DNA of 64,000 bases. Origin: Harmonia axyridis (Eukaryota; Arthropoda; Insecta; Coleoptera; Coccinellidae). Every line of letters begins with the position of its first letter. The first letter of the stretch is position 1. The stretch is from NCBI RefSeq assembly GCF_914767665.1, contig NC_059501.1:80760798-80824797 (forward strand). Reading direction: 5' to 3'. Of the stretch, positions 36,703 through 47,697 are shown one piece after another. The translations under genes were made by a program, and so were the position numbers. The notes under the pieces were generated by a model that saw only the letters and a list, made by a program, of their open reading frames with translations, was not told the DNA's origin and did no database searches.

Positions 36703-37626
36703 TAAAGGGTGTGTTTTTTAGAGCTATAGAACTTCAAATTGCAATAAAACAACGATGGATTATTCGATTGACATGAGTTTTATTTATCCGCAAGATAATC
36801 TTGTGGCATTACATTTTAAATATGATTTTTGGCATATGACCGCCACGGCTGGCTCGGATGTAGTCGATGACTTTTTCCAACATTTGTGGCCATATATCGG
36901 CAATAACACGGCGAATGTTGTCATCCAAATGGTCAAGGGTTTGTGGCTTATCCGCATAGACCAATGACTTTACATAGCCCCACAGAAAGTAGTCTAGCGG
37001 TGTTAAATCACAAGATCTTGGAGGCCAATTCACAGGTCCAAAACGTGAAATTAGGCGGTCACCAACGAGTCTTTCAATAAATCGATTGTGGCACGAGCTG
37101 TGTGACATGTTGCGCCGTATTGTTGGAACCACAGCTCTTGGACATCATGGTTGTTCAATTCAGGAATGAAAAAGTTAGTAATCATGGCTCTATACCGATC
37201 ACTGTAACGTTCTGGCCATCATCGTTTTTGAAGAAGTATGGACCAATGATTCCACCAGCCCATAAAGCGCACAAACAGTCAGTTTTTCTGGATGTAACGG
37301 TGTTTCGACATACACTTGAGGATTAGCTTCACTCCAAATGCGGCAGTTTCGTTTGTTGACGTAGCCATTCAACCAGAAGTGCGCTTCATCGCTAAATAAA
37401 ATTCGCTTATGAAAATCGGGATACGTATTCCGCACAGAACCATCATTTTCGAAATAAAATTGCACTATTTGCAAGCTTTGTTCAGGCGTGAGTCTATTCA
37501 TGATGAATTGCCAAACCAAACTAAGAATAAATCACTTAACAGCTATTAAATCGGTCGCCATCTTGAACAGTAATGCCAACTCATAATGTTATACCAAAGT
37601 TATATACCTAGAAAAAAAACACCCTA
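36703..37626 (-). mobile_element. DD41D element, family A, copy 4 (independent in-frame deletion)
   Basis: A 924-bp element flanked by TA, ends AAGGGTGTGTTTTTTAGAGC and the reverse of GGGTGTTTTTTTTCTAGGTA. On the minus strand the transposase begins near 37501 (MNRLTPEQSLQIVQFYFEN) and goes through NTYPDFHKRILFSDEAHF. Residues between the first helix-turn-helix and PDFHKR are deleted in frame, at a junction different from that of the other copies. After FSDEAHFWLNGY (first Asp) there are frameshifts near 37280 and 37200 and a lesion at 37060-37075 where the Thr-Phe-Gly region is shortened. LTPLDYFLWG is kept. Confidence 0.9.
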
Positions 37627-39022
37627 TACAATCAAATACTATCAGGCCCAAGAATTTTAATTTTGACAAAGTGTGAGTTCATTTCAATCAATTGTATTCT
37701 TAAGTTCTATGGTAAAGCCATATGGTTCGCCATTTTTAATCTCAATTCGAATGAATTGTCACCACTGTTTTATTAAGTCACTGTAAATAGAACCTCTTAT
37801 TGGTAAACCTTCACTTCAAAAGACAATTGGATTTTGCTGGAGGGAAAACGAAATGATTCAATATCCCCAAATATTGACAGTTTATTATTTTAAACAAAGT
37901 GTTTCAAATACGACTTCACGTAGATGATTGATAAAATTCTCATGTGATGGAGAATGAGAAAATCCCATCATGCTATCACTCAGAAAAGCAGATGAAGCTG
38001 CAAGGCATTCAGGTCATCATGAACGACATCGACCATAGATCAAAACCGATGTTATTTCTCTGGTCATCCATGCGCGAAAGGAGGTTCTTCCAGCATCTGT
38101 TGCCTCCTCAATATTTCATACCAGTTTGACGATTTGTAATACGGTAGAAACTCCATGTATTTTATATCGTCCCATTTGTCGTTCATCAAGTTAACGTCGG
38201 TATTTTCTCGACAGAACAACTCCAACGTTTTCCCTGGGGATAATCCGAGCCTGCCTCAAAATCAAAAGCACATAACGTTATTTGCAGGAAGGACTTTTTC
38301 ATTTTTTCCCCGAACTAGATGATATTTCCACGCAAGGCATTAGCTGCATCGGGGCCTTCAAACGGTAAACAGGGCCTTAGCGATTCAAGCGAACAAATTA
38401 CCGTGTATCAATATTGACACGGAGAAAATATTGCTGTCTCCAATTTCTGGCTCAAATCACACTCTTCGGATGATAAAACGTGAGTCAACTAAAGGTTTTC
38501 TTGCTTTTTCAGAGCAGTGCTTTGAGAAAGGGATTCTAAGGAAGGAGGATAAGATGCAACTTTATGTGGAGGTATAAAGCGCTGGAAGTATTAAAGTGTG
38601 GCTTAGTGTGGTGAAGTTGGGTATTCGACGATTCCAGCAAGGTCTCAAAAGGTGCTCTTCTCCGAATTAAATATGCCATTTATGCGCAAATGCATTCAAA
38701 CGAAATGAGTGATATAATATTTTCAAAAAATATTGCAGTTCTGCTGATTAATTAAGAAATAATGTGAAACTAAATTTCTGTGGTTACTAGATTTGTGGCT
38801 GTAAGGAAGATAAGAATTTGATATTCCAAAAATAAAGTTCTCGAAAAATGTTCATTAGAGGTTATCGGATCAAGTCTATTTGTGCATTTGACAAAATTTA
38901 TTAATTTCTGAAGTTTTTCATTGGTTGAGTCTGAAGTTTTCATCTTCAATATGTAACATGTCGAAATTATGTGCTCTATCTAATAAATGTTCCACATATC
39001 TGGAAGTTCTTTTTTTATTATA
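37627..39022. other. Unassigned non-coding DNA
   Basis: AT-rich; nothing recognised. Confidence 0.5.
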
Positions 39023-40037
39023 TAGGCGTACAACTTTGTTTCCGCCGTTTTTTTTTCTGAAATTCGAAGCTTTATTGTAAAAAATTGGTTATACATTCAT
39101 GATTCAAAGTATTGTCCATCGCTGACCACTACTTCTTCCGATCTTTCGGGAAGCGTACCAATCCCGCGTTGAAAAAAATGGTCATCTTTTGAAGCAATCG
39201 ACGAATCGATCTAATTTTTACTTCTTCATAAGACCGAAAGTGCTTGTCAACCAGGCTGTATACCTTCGATTGAAACAAGTGACAGTCCGAGGGAGCAACG
39301 TCCTGGAGAATACGGCGGGTGGAGAAGAACTTCCCATTTCAACGTTTCAAGTATGTCTTAACTACTTTGGCAACATGGTGTCGAGCATGGTCATGCTGTA
39401 AAATCACTCTATAATATCTCTCGTTGTATTGCGGCCGTTTATCTTTCGGCTCAAAAGCATTAATTGCGTTGGATAACGATCGCTTGTGATTATTTCAGTC
39501 AGTACTAACAACTCATAATACACTGCGCCGAGCTGGTCCCATCAAATACTGAGCATGACCTTGGAACCATGAATATTCGGTTTGGACGTCGACGTGGAAA
39601 CATGGCCGGGATATCCCTATGATTTTTTTGCGCTTGGGATTATCGCAATGAAACCACAAACAAACGCCGTTCAACATTTCTCGCCTTCAAGTCGTACGGC
39701 ACCCAATTTCCTTGTTTCTGAATCATTTTCATCACTTTCAGGCGTATTGCAATGACTTGTTGAGTCCCTCCCAATGATCCTGCCAATTCTTATTGCATTT
39801 GACCCGAGTCTTGATCAAGTAGTGCCTCCAATTCTGCATCTTCGAAAACATTATCTTTTACATCCCTATTCTGGTATTCGACGTCAAAATCACGTTCTTG
39901 AAGGCTTGAAACCACTCTCGACATGTTTTTTCACTGATAGCGGCCTCACCATAGATATTGGACAGCATTCGATGAGTCTCAGCCGCTGATTTCTTCATAT
40001 TAATGCAGAAAATTAAAACCTCCCACAAATGACGAGA
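39023..40037 (-). mobile_element. mauritiana-type mariner relic, copy C
   Basis: The 3' terminus is at 39023 (TATAGGCGTACAACTTTGTT). The minus-strand transposase relic starts at about 40037 with a segment like HLWEVLIFCINMKKSAAETH, then MLSNIYGEAAISEKTCREWF and ELEALLDQDSGQMQ-like wording. Later blocks (the linker, IWWDQLGAVYYELL-like wording at 39560-39510, and the C-terminal EKWEEVVVSDGQYF-like wording at 39150-39080) are spread over frames. The region of the first catalytic Asp (around 39650) is partly deleted. The 5' untranslated region and 5' terminus are absent, so the right side is truncated. Confidence 0.75.
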
Positions 40038-40600
40038 TCCCCGTGGTAATGCTCCGAAACAAAAAAATCCTACATTTATATTTTCCCTACGGAATTTCGT
40101 CGATGAAAAGATTAAGCAAGCCACTACTTCATTGTCGGTTCGACTTTTTAGAAGGACATGTTCGTGTTTTGCATTTCAATCTACAAATGTAAAGTGTTTC
40201 TCACATGATACGATTTCCTCTACATTATCTCCAATCTAAAGAGTTCCCCACATCGCATCAACTAATAGACTTGGGGACAAAAAGCATTCTATTCACGTAA
40301 TCGAATTTTCCTGAAATCAGAATCCTCTTTCTTACTATTCACATAACCCACTCAAACGAACTCACAAAGTAAATGAATAATTGCGTCTATTCGAAAGGTA
40401 TCTTTCATCTCAAAGGCATTCCGTTACATCCTATACTCCCTTTGCATCTGAGAACGTACACCACTGAAGAACATGTTTTCTGGTTTGACACGAGTCTTAC
40501 GGAAATTCCACTAAATTTGATTCCCCTTTTCCGCTCCAGATTATCCAAGAAAGTTTTGGAGTTAACCGTATATTGATTCACATCAGTTCGATCTCAATTG
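40038..40600. other. Unassigned non-coding DNA
   Basis: No gene recognised. It separates a mariner relic from DD41D copy 5. Confidence 0.5.
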
Positions 40601-41533
40601 TAAAGGGTGGTTTTTTTAGAGCTACAGAACTTTAAATTGCAATAAAACAACGATGGATTATTCGATTGACATGAATTTTATTTATCCGCAAGATAATCTT
40701 GTGGCATTACATTTTAAATGTGACTTCTGGCCACGACTGGCTCGGATGTAGTCCAATCTTGACGTCCAATTTTCGATGACTTTTTCCAACATTTGTGGCC
40801 GTATATCGGCAATAACACGGCGAATGTTGTCTTCCAAATGGTCAAGGGTTTGTGGCTTATCCACATAGACCAATGACTTCACATAGCCCCACAGAAAGTA
40901 TTCTAGCGGTGTTAAATCACAAGATCTTGTAGGCCACTTCACAGGTCCAAAACGTGAAATTAGGCGGTCACCAAAAGTGTCTTTCAATAAATCGATTGTG
41001 GCACGAGCTGTGTGACATGTTGCGCCGTCTTGTTGGAATCACAGCTCCTGGACATCGATGGTTGTTCAATTCAGGAATGATGAAGTTAGTAATCATGGCT
41101 CTATACCGATCACCATTGACTGTAACGTTCTGGCCATCATCGTTTTTGAAGAAGTACGGACTAATGATTCCATCAGCCCATAAAGCGCACCAAACAGTCA
41201 GTTTTTCTGGATGTAACGGTGTTTCGACATACACTTGAGGATTAGCTTCACTCCAAATGCGGCAGTTTTGTTTGTTGACGTAGCCATTCCACCAGAAGTG
41301 CGCTTCATCGCTAAACAAAATAAAATGGACGTAGTGCGCGATACGTATTCCGCACAGAACCATTATTTTCGAAATGAAATTGCACCATTTGCGAGCGTTG
41401 TTCAGGCGTGAGTCTATTCATGATGAATTGCCAAACCAAACTGAGAATAAATCACTTGACAGCTGTTAAATCGGTCTCCATCTCGAACAGTAATGCCAAC
41501 TTAAAGTTATATACCTCGAAAAAAAACACCCTA
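40601..41533 (-). mobile_element. DD41D element, family A, copy 5 (deleted form)
   Basis: A 933-bp element with TA flanks and ends AAGGGTGGTTTTTTTAGAGC / reverse of AGGGTGTTTTTTTTCGAGGT. It carries the shared 359-bp deletion (CGCTAAACAAAATAAAATGG at about 41309). The minus-strand catalytic frame runs from about 41363 through FSDEAHFWWNGYVNKQN to about 41045, where the second-Asp region is frame-shifted. It resumes at 40987 (KDTFGDRLISRFGPVKW, LTPLEYFLWG). Here the third catalytic Asp is changed to Glu (PLE). The C-terminus has a deletion near 40729. Confidence 0.9.
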
Positions 41534-41589
41534 TAGAACTGCTAGAAAAGTCACGCAAACCTTTATGGATTAATACCTTCCTTCAATCT

Positions 41590-41950
41590 AATGAATGTGA
41601 CAAGGAAATGGCGTTCGGAATGGAGTTCTTGTAATGTCTTCAATAAAAGTCTAATCGTTGATCCTTCAGAGAAAGTTCTAGGTTTCAATCTTCCTAGGAA
41701 TATTTGGTGTATATTAAATCGAGGATGGGGAAGATTTTGTTTGGATGAAGAAAAAGCCCTTCAATATAAATATGTCAGCTTATTCTGTAATCGAATATAC
41801 ACCAGTCATTGCACCTGCACCTGCACGTGTGAACACGTCATCGAAGGGTGATTCAAAAACCAGGAGATGAATAAATGGGTGAAAGAATATCTCCAGAACT
41901 GGGTTACATCAAACAGTTTCATCCAGAGTCAAGCCGTTGAAATAATCAAT
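41590..41950 (+). pseudogene. LINE ORF2 C-terminal relic
   Basis: The plus strand encodes a short frame with LPRNIWCILNRGWGRFC, then SHCTCTCTCEHVIEG, a stop, and NKWVKEYLQNWV. The wording and the Cys-Cys-His pattern resemble the C-terminal tail of insect non-LTR retrotransposon ORF2 proteins (the CDCG...H.V.EC region). No reverse transcriptase core is attached. Moderate confidence because the region is short. Confidence 0.45.
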
Positions 41951-42185
41951 TGAATAACATACATTCACACTCAGACAGTTGTATAATCAACAAATAAAGT
42001 GAATTCAATTTGTGGCATACATAAAACAGGAACAAGACCGGTCCAAAAATTGATCCCTGAGCAATCCCATGGTGATGGGGCTCATGCTGAAGCGTTCTCA
42101 GCATAATCGAATCCATATATTTTTAGTTCCGAGAGTAGTTTGTTGTGGTGTACACAATCTATATTTTTGCTTCAAAACCAATTGC
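41951..42185 (-). pseudogene. LINE reverse transcriptase fragment
   Basis: On the minus strand: KNIDCVHHNKLLSELKIYGF (about 42178-42115), then after a frameshift HGIAQGSIFGPVLFLFYV (about 42075-42020), and in another frame FTLFVDYTTV (about 42000). These equal the RT motifs F.KAFD.V.H..LL, G.PQGS.LGP.LF and F.ADDT, with the catalytic Asp pair damaged (VDY). It lies tail to tail with the LINE C-terminal relic at 41590, so two separate fragments converge. Confidence 0.7.
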
Positions 42186-43035
42186 TAAAAAAAAACAAAT
42201 GAAAACGCCAATAGATTCTACTGCAAAAAATGCCAGCAGAATGTTTTTGTTTCATGTTTATAGCACTAGTAATAAAGAAGTTATGAGAACGTTTCAGAAA
42301 TCAGTTATTACAAATTAATACTCTCAAAAAACAAGTCCGAAATGTGCCTTTTTTTCAGTTCAAAGGTATTCTGAAATCCCCTCAGAAATTACTGTCTGAA
42401 GTTTTCTTCTTCAAATGTTCATCAAAAGGTGTCTGCTATGTTGGTGATGATGAACTTGAGTAAACCCTTGCTGTCCCTTTCACTTCTTAAAATTTCATTC
42501 AATACTAAGAGTGATCACTTCGCGTATAAAATTTGTATTTTGAAATGTAAACATCCTACGCGATTCTAGAAGATAGATATCCCCGAAAAGTTCAAATGTA
42601 ACGAGCTCCATAATGAACAGAAACTTTCCCGATGAATTGAAACACCTTACCGGATTCAGAAAACTCCTATTCATTCTCCATTCACCCATGTCTCAAAATC
42701 CGAAGGAAATTCTCTTATAAGGGAATAAGATCTTAATTCTACACGAACTCGACAAGGTATAATCGTAAATCTCCAACAGTATACTGCACCATTATTAATT
42801 CCACTGGGGTATGAGACTGGAATAAAATTCGGATGAGAGTCTCGATTCCTCGATTTGTTAAGAGCTTCATATCATATGAGTTGATATAGGCGTTTCTTAT
42901 CATTTTTAATATACATACCAAGACCGGGATTCGAACAGTAATTGAAAGAAAAAAATTCAAATATCACATATTAATGGTATGCGATTAGATTGATGTTCTC
43001 TGAGTTGAAATGAAATGTTCAGTAATTTTCGGCTT
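42186..43035. other. Unassigned non-coding DNA
   Basis: AT-rich; chance frames only. Confidence 0.5.
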
Positions 43036-43949
43036 GTGAAGGGTGTTTTTTTTTAGAACTATAAAACTTTAAATTGCAATAACACAACGAATTTTATTTA
43101 TCCGCAAGATAATCTTGTGGCATTACATTTTAAATATGATTTCTGACATATGACCGCCACGGCTGGCTCGGATGTAGTCCAATCTGGACGTCCAAGTTTC
43201 GATTACTTTTTCCAACATTTGTGGCCGTATATCGGCAATAACAAGGCGAATGTTGCCTCCCAAATGGTCAAGGGTTTGTGGCTTATCCGCATAGACCAAT
43301 GACTTAACATAGCCCCACAGAAAGTAGTCTAGCGGTGTTAAATCACAAGATCTTGGAGGCCAATTCACAGGTCCAAAACATGAAATTAGGCGGTCACTAA
43401 ACGTGTCTTTCAATAAATCGATTGTGGCACGAGCTGTGTCACATGTTGCGCTGTCTTGTAGAAACCAAAGCTCCTGGAGATCATGGTTGTTCAATTCAGG
43501 AATGAAAAAGTTAGTAATCATGGCTCTATACCGATCACTCTTGACTGTAACGTTCTGGCCATCATCGTTTTTGAAGAAGTACGGACCAATGATTCCACCA
43601 CCTCATAAAGCGCACCAAACAGTCAGTTGTTCTGGATGTAACGGTGTTTCGACATACACTTGAGAATAAGCTCCACTCCAAATGCGACAGTTTTGTTTGT
43701 TGACGTAGCCATTCAACCAGAAGTGCGCTTCATCGCTAAACAAAATAAAATGGACGTAGTGCGCGATACGTATTCCGCACAGAACCATTATTTTCGAAAT
43801 AAAATTGCACTATTTGTAAGCGTTGTTCAGGCGTGAGTCTATTCATGATGAATTGCCAAACCAAACTGAGAATAAATCACTTGACGATCGCCATCTTGAA
43901 CAGTATTGCCAACTTAAAGTTATATATCTCGAAAAAAAAACACCCGTTA
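43036..43949 (-). mobile_element. DD41D element, family A, copy 6 (deleted form)
   Basis: A 914-bp element; ends AAGGGTGTTTTTTTTTAGAA and the reverse of GGGTGTTTTTTTTTCGAGAT. It carries the shared deletion junction (CGCTAAACAAAATAAAATGG at 43734). The minus-strand catalytic region starts FSDEAHFWLNGYVNKQN at about 43745, stops in the ALWAGG region (a TGA at about 43602), and resumes as a 132-codon frame (43521-43123). That frame holds LQDSATCDTARAT (Asp kept, flanking Gln-Gly lost), LTPLDYFLWGYVKSL and the C-terminus to the natural stop. Confidence 0.9.
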
Positions 43950-44735
43950 TAAGAAAGTAAACGTTTCATTTGTCATAAATGAACATTTGTAGGATAAGAA
44001 TGGGCAACCTTTGGAATGGTCACAACATTTTCGAACTTCCGTAACTTTCGTTTGTGGAGCAGTATATTTGGACGTAGCCAAACGGCTCGAATAATCTCAG
44101 TGACCAGAGAAGAGTACCGCAGTTTTCTAGTTTCACTCTAATCAGCCATTTATTGCACCATACTTCCAGACGGCTTATGTTAGCTGGAAGGTATTTGGTT
44201 GCCAATCGGCCATCATAACAGTCTCATCTGCGTATATGGCTAGAGAAGTTCTGCAGACTTGGGGATCTGGCTATTTAAAATGAGAACATCAATTAGGAAA
44301 CATTTCTCAAGGGATTCATACATTTCACGCACTGGGATTTGTTGTGCGTGTCCCCCCCCCCTCCTCTTTTCACATCTGCCAGTGCCAGCAGCCAACCTTG
44401 ATGTTCGTCTCAAATTTATCACGTGATTTTAGCTGGAAGCACCAGGATCGCAACTCGTACATCAACTACTCTACATTCGTAATTCTGTGTGAGTTTCAAC
44501 AAATGTAAACAAATCCTGCGGGGATAGTTCGGTAAACGTGGAGAATATGAATTTGATGAACTCGATCGTAATTCTAACACAAACAGAATAATCACTCGAA
44601 ACAGATTTGATAGAGTATCATCGCATTTAATTATTTTCCAGTATGCCTGAGCTAACGAGCTTAATTCGACAATAGTGTGTCTCATGGGAGTATCGATTGA
44701 AACTTTCGAGTTACTTCCCTCAAGGTGCGTGTGGC
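43950..44735. other. Unassigned DNA with a C-rich run
   Basis: Includes a run of ten C's at about 44351-44361 and chance frames on the minus strand. At 44733 a CAGGGGCGGCGCTAGG motif resembles a hAT terminus. It directly adjoins the mariner relic. Confidence 0.4.
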
Positions 44736-45235
44736 CAGGGGCGGCGCTAGGAGTCAAAAATGAAGACAACCGCCAGAAGCATTCTTATGAGGTGTGCAAA
44801 GACCAGTAATCATTGAGGGTCAGATCTGAAGAGGAAGCTGGGTGATGAAGCAGTTGAAAGAGCAATGGGTTCAATCTGACCATGGTTTTTATCGATTTGT
44901 GATACATGATACTGAACATTGTCTTGGTGGAAGAGAAATGTTTCTTCTGTATTTGTTTTTCCCAGTTTCTTCACTCAATCGATTCTGTCAAGGTGATTAA
45001 TGAGGAATTAAATCATAGACGTCTCAAAATTAGGATTCTATCGCCTTGTCAGCTGATTCGAGATGATCTGAGGTTATGGCCTCTTAGAACGGCTTTCACC
45101 GACTGTTTTCCACTCAGCTCACGCTCTCATTAACTTAGGAGAGTCTTGATGAATCCATGTTTCATGCCCTGTCACGTAACGATGCGAATAATCCTGCTTA
45201 TTCCACTTAATTCAGAATCTTTGGGGAATTTGATG
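44736..45235 (-). pseudogene. mariner relic, irritans-like, catalytic half (split element)
   Basis: The minus strand from about 45220 reads WNKQDYSHRYVTGHETWIHQ. The usual catalytic Asp of T.DETW is replaced by His. It continues with DSPKLMRA, AEWKTVGES, FHQDNVQYHVSQ (about 44935, second Asp) and, in another frame, HPASSSDLTLNDYWSL (about 44830, third Asp kept), then a leucine-rich C-terminal scrap. Multiple stops and frame changes. It continues the N-terminal half at 46478-46905, from which it is separated by a LINE insertion. Confidence 0.8.
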
Positions 45236-45237
45236 AT

Positions 45238-46475
45238 TTGTCTGCTCTCAGGAGCGTTAACTTCTCGCTTGTTAGTGAGTTGGAATATGCCAATTTGATA
45301 TGGTTTCTAATATTTACAACTCATCTCACTCTGGTTGAGCGAATTCAGAGGAAATTTCTAGGGTATGTCATGTTCAGGAGGACAGGGAGGTATCAGCGTG
45401 GTGCTGATGTTTCGGGTATCACGGAGGAAATGGGAATTTCAACTCTCCTTACATGTCAGACCCTGCAGTGCGAAGAATTTGCACAGAAGCTCCTTAGTGA
45501 AAGAACAGCTGCTCTTCCGAGTCAAAATCCAGGTACCGAGAGTGGTGACCAGGTGCCCGCTGACATTTGGTCTGCCTACTCTTCGGACCATCATACTTCG
45601 GAGGGACTGATGGAATACTTCAAGAAATGGAGATTCAAAGTGAACACATCGAAAACAGTTGCAATCTACTTCGGAGGAACAACAGTAAAGAAAGAGAAAG
45701 CAGGAAACGTCAAAATAGAAAACCAGACGATAGAATGGAAAAAGGAAGCAAAATATCTGGGAGTAATATTGGATGAAAGAATGAATTTTAACAAACAGAT
45801 AAAAGAAAACAGGAAAAAGGCGAGGCAGACTGTCAAGCTGAAGATAATAAAAATAGTGCTAATACCAAGCATTACGTATGGAGGAGTTACCTGGTACAAT
45901 ACGAAAGACAATAATAATGATCAGTTGCAAAGTACGCTAAATTCAGTAATAAGAACAGCGGTTGGCGCCCCATGGTATATAACTAACCAACAAATCAGAG
46001 AAGAACTGAAAATTGAAACTATTGAAAAAATAGTCAATAAACAAAGAAAAAAGACAATAGAGACGCTGAAAGAGCACGAGAATAAGGAATTAAGAAAGAT
46101 AATACAAATCAAAATAAGAAAGACACATAAGAGGAAATACCTCTTTCAAAGAACTAAATAGAAGAAAAAAGTGACATGAAGTAGGGAGGAAAGGCTTCCG
46201 ATCAGATAACAGCAGAAAATAGGAGAAATGAGGCGAAAGGAATGTAAATTCCGGACCTTAAACAAAAAGAAGATCTGATACTTCGGAGGGAACGGTTTTG
46301 TGAGAATAGCACTCTAGCTTGGTTTTGATGTGTTTTTATAGTTTTGGTGTTGTAGTTAATTTTATATTAGTTTTTGATTTTTAGGATGTCATTTTCTTGT
46401 TTATGAGATGCTTATTTATTTGTTCTATCTAATTGGGAACTCTCCTGTTGGGTATAATAAAGATTTATTATTACA
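45238..46475 (+). pseudogene. Chimeric LINE fragment (jockey-like 3' end)
   Basis: One open frame of 307 codons (45238-46159) joins two unrelated LINE pieces. The first (to about 45540) has VSELEYANLIWFLIFTTHLT and VERIQRKFLGYVMFRRTG, the C-terminal region that follows the RT thumb in one LINE type. The second (from about 45600) has MEYFKKWRFKVNTSKTVAIY, WKKEAKYLGVILDERMNF and PSITYGGVTWY, the end of a jockey-type RT and its thumb. A 3' untranslated region of about 310 bp ends in TAATAAAGATTTATTATTAC. No endonuclease and no RT catalytic core are present. The LINE sits inside a mariner relic. Confidence 0.8.
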
Positions 46476-46477
46476 AT

Positions 46478-46905
46478 TAAGCAACTCCAAACAGCATTCA
46501 TAATCGACGAAGCATTAAGAGCATACATGGTACCCATTTCGAGGAAAGCTTTCTTATCGAAAAATGTTAAGGAAAAATGTTGAATACACTACCTTCTGAT
46601 ACCTACAATTTCACCGCTTTCTCAAGCAACTTCAACTCTTTTTGTGGACTTTCAAAACTTTTCTGAAACAACTGCCCAATTCGGACGACCAGAACGTTCA
46701 GCATCGTCGGTTTTACTTGGATCAAGTTTAAAGCTGGCATACCACTTTTTAACCAGTGTTGTCAATGGAACAGAGTCTAAACTTTGAATAACATTTATCC
46801 AGCCAATGCTTTGCTTGCACAGTATTTTTTTCTTCAATGTATTGATCCAGACTTGGCTTTATATTCCAAAATTTGGGCACGCACCTTTTGAAGCTTGGTA
46901 CTAAC
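46478..46905 (-). pseudogene. mariner relic, irritans-like, N-terminal half (split element)
   Basis: The minus strand shows WASKALAG-like wording, LTTLVKKWYASFKLDPSKTD, DAERSGRPNWAVVSEKF (about 46655), then VSEGSVFNIFP, HFSIRKLSSKWVP (about 46555) and, in another frame, CFVDYECCLELLN (about 46490), equal to the RVDDSERCLELF part of mariners. The sequence breaks off there at the LINE end and resumes at 45235 with the next residues of the same protein. Frameshifts and stops throughout. Confidence 0.8.
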
Positions 46906-47697
46906 GAGAAAAAGAAGTAGTGACTCTACCTGTCCTCTTCTTTCTGACTGGAATAAGTAACGAACTTCGCAAAGCGTATGTCGCCAATTTCTTCATTTGG
47001 TCTTGCGCCGCCACTGCCTGTTGCTCTCCATGCTAAAAGGCTTTTTCCGCAAGTTAGTAGGATAGATACTGAATAGTTCTACTTAATATATTATTGGTTC
47101 CGTTGTGTTTGCCAATTTTCGCACTGATGTATCTGAGGCAATATTTCTAGGGCGTTCGCTTGTTATGTGCCTGACAAAGCTTTCAGCCTGCTCTACCCAA
47201 TTATGCTGCGGTTCTTTAGAGTCAATCAATTTCGTGTTTTCAATAAGGGAGGTTTCAAATTCCGGAGGTGGCCTCTTGGAGAAAACATTGCCGTTTTGAG
47301 TGGATTATGTGTGGATATTTTGTAGCCGTGTATTTCCTTATTCAATTTGAGATCCTGGTAAATCTACAAGAGTAGAGGATATAAGAGACAAATGACTTCA
47401 TTTTATCAAGGAGCATTGTAGAGAATAAGAAGAACATTGAGAGCTACGTATGACCACTTGATTGACGGTGCTGAGATTGTGGGTGTAAATATGAAATAAT
47501 TATTTTAAGCTTTGTGAAATTCTCAAATTGATTATTTGAATATTTAAATTATATGAAATGAAAATTTCTAGCTTTTTGCAGAATTCAGATCAGATCACAC
47601 CATAACCATCCAAAATATAACTTCCATAAAACAATAAATGCCTCATATTTCCGTGATTATAGAACAGATTGACTTGAGATTTCGCAAATTTATATAC
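46906..47697. other. Unassigned non-coding DNA
   Basis: Nothing recognised. Confidence 0.5.

Noticed and set aside
42915..42940. GGGATTCGAAC resembles a tRNA or SINE B box (minus strand).
   Set aside because: No A box and no cloverleaf at a plausible distance.
44419..44769. 116-codon minus-strand frame.
   Set aside because: No recognisable motif, and it runs into the mariner relic; likely chance.
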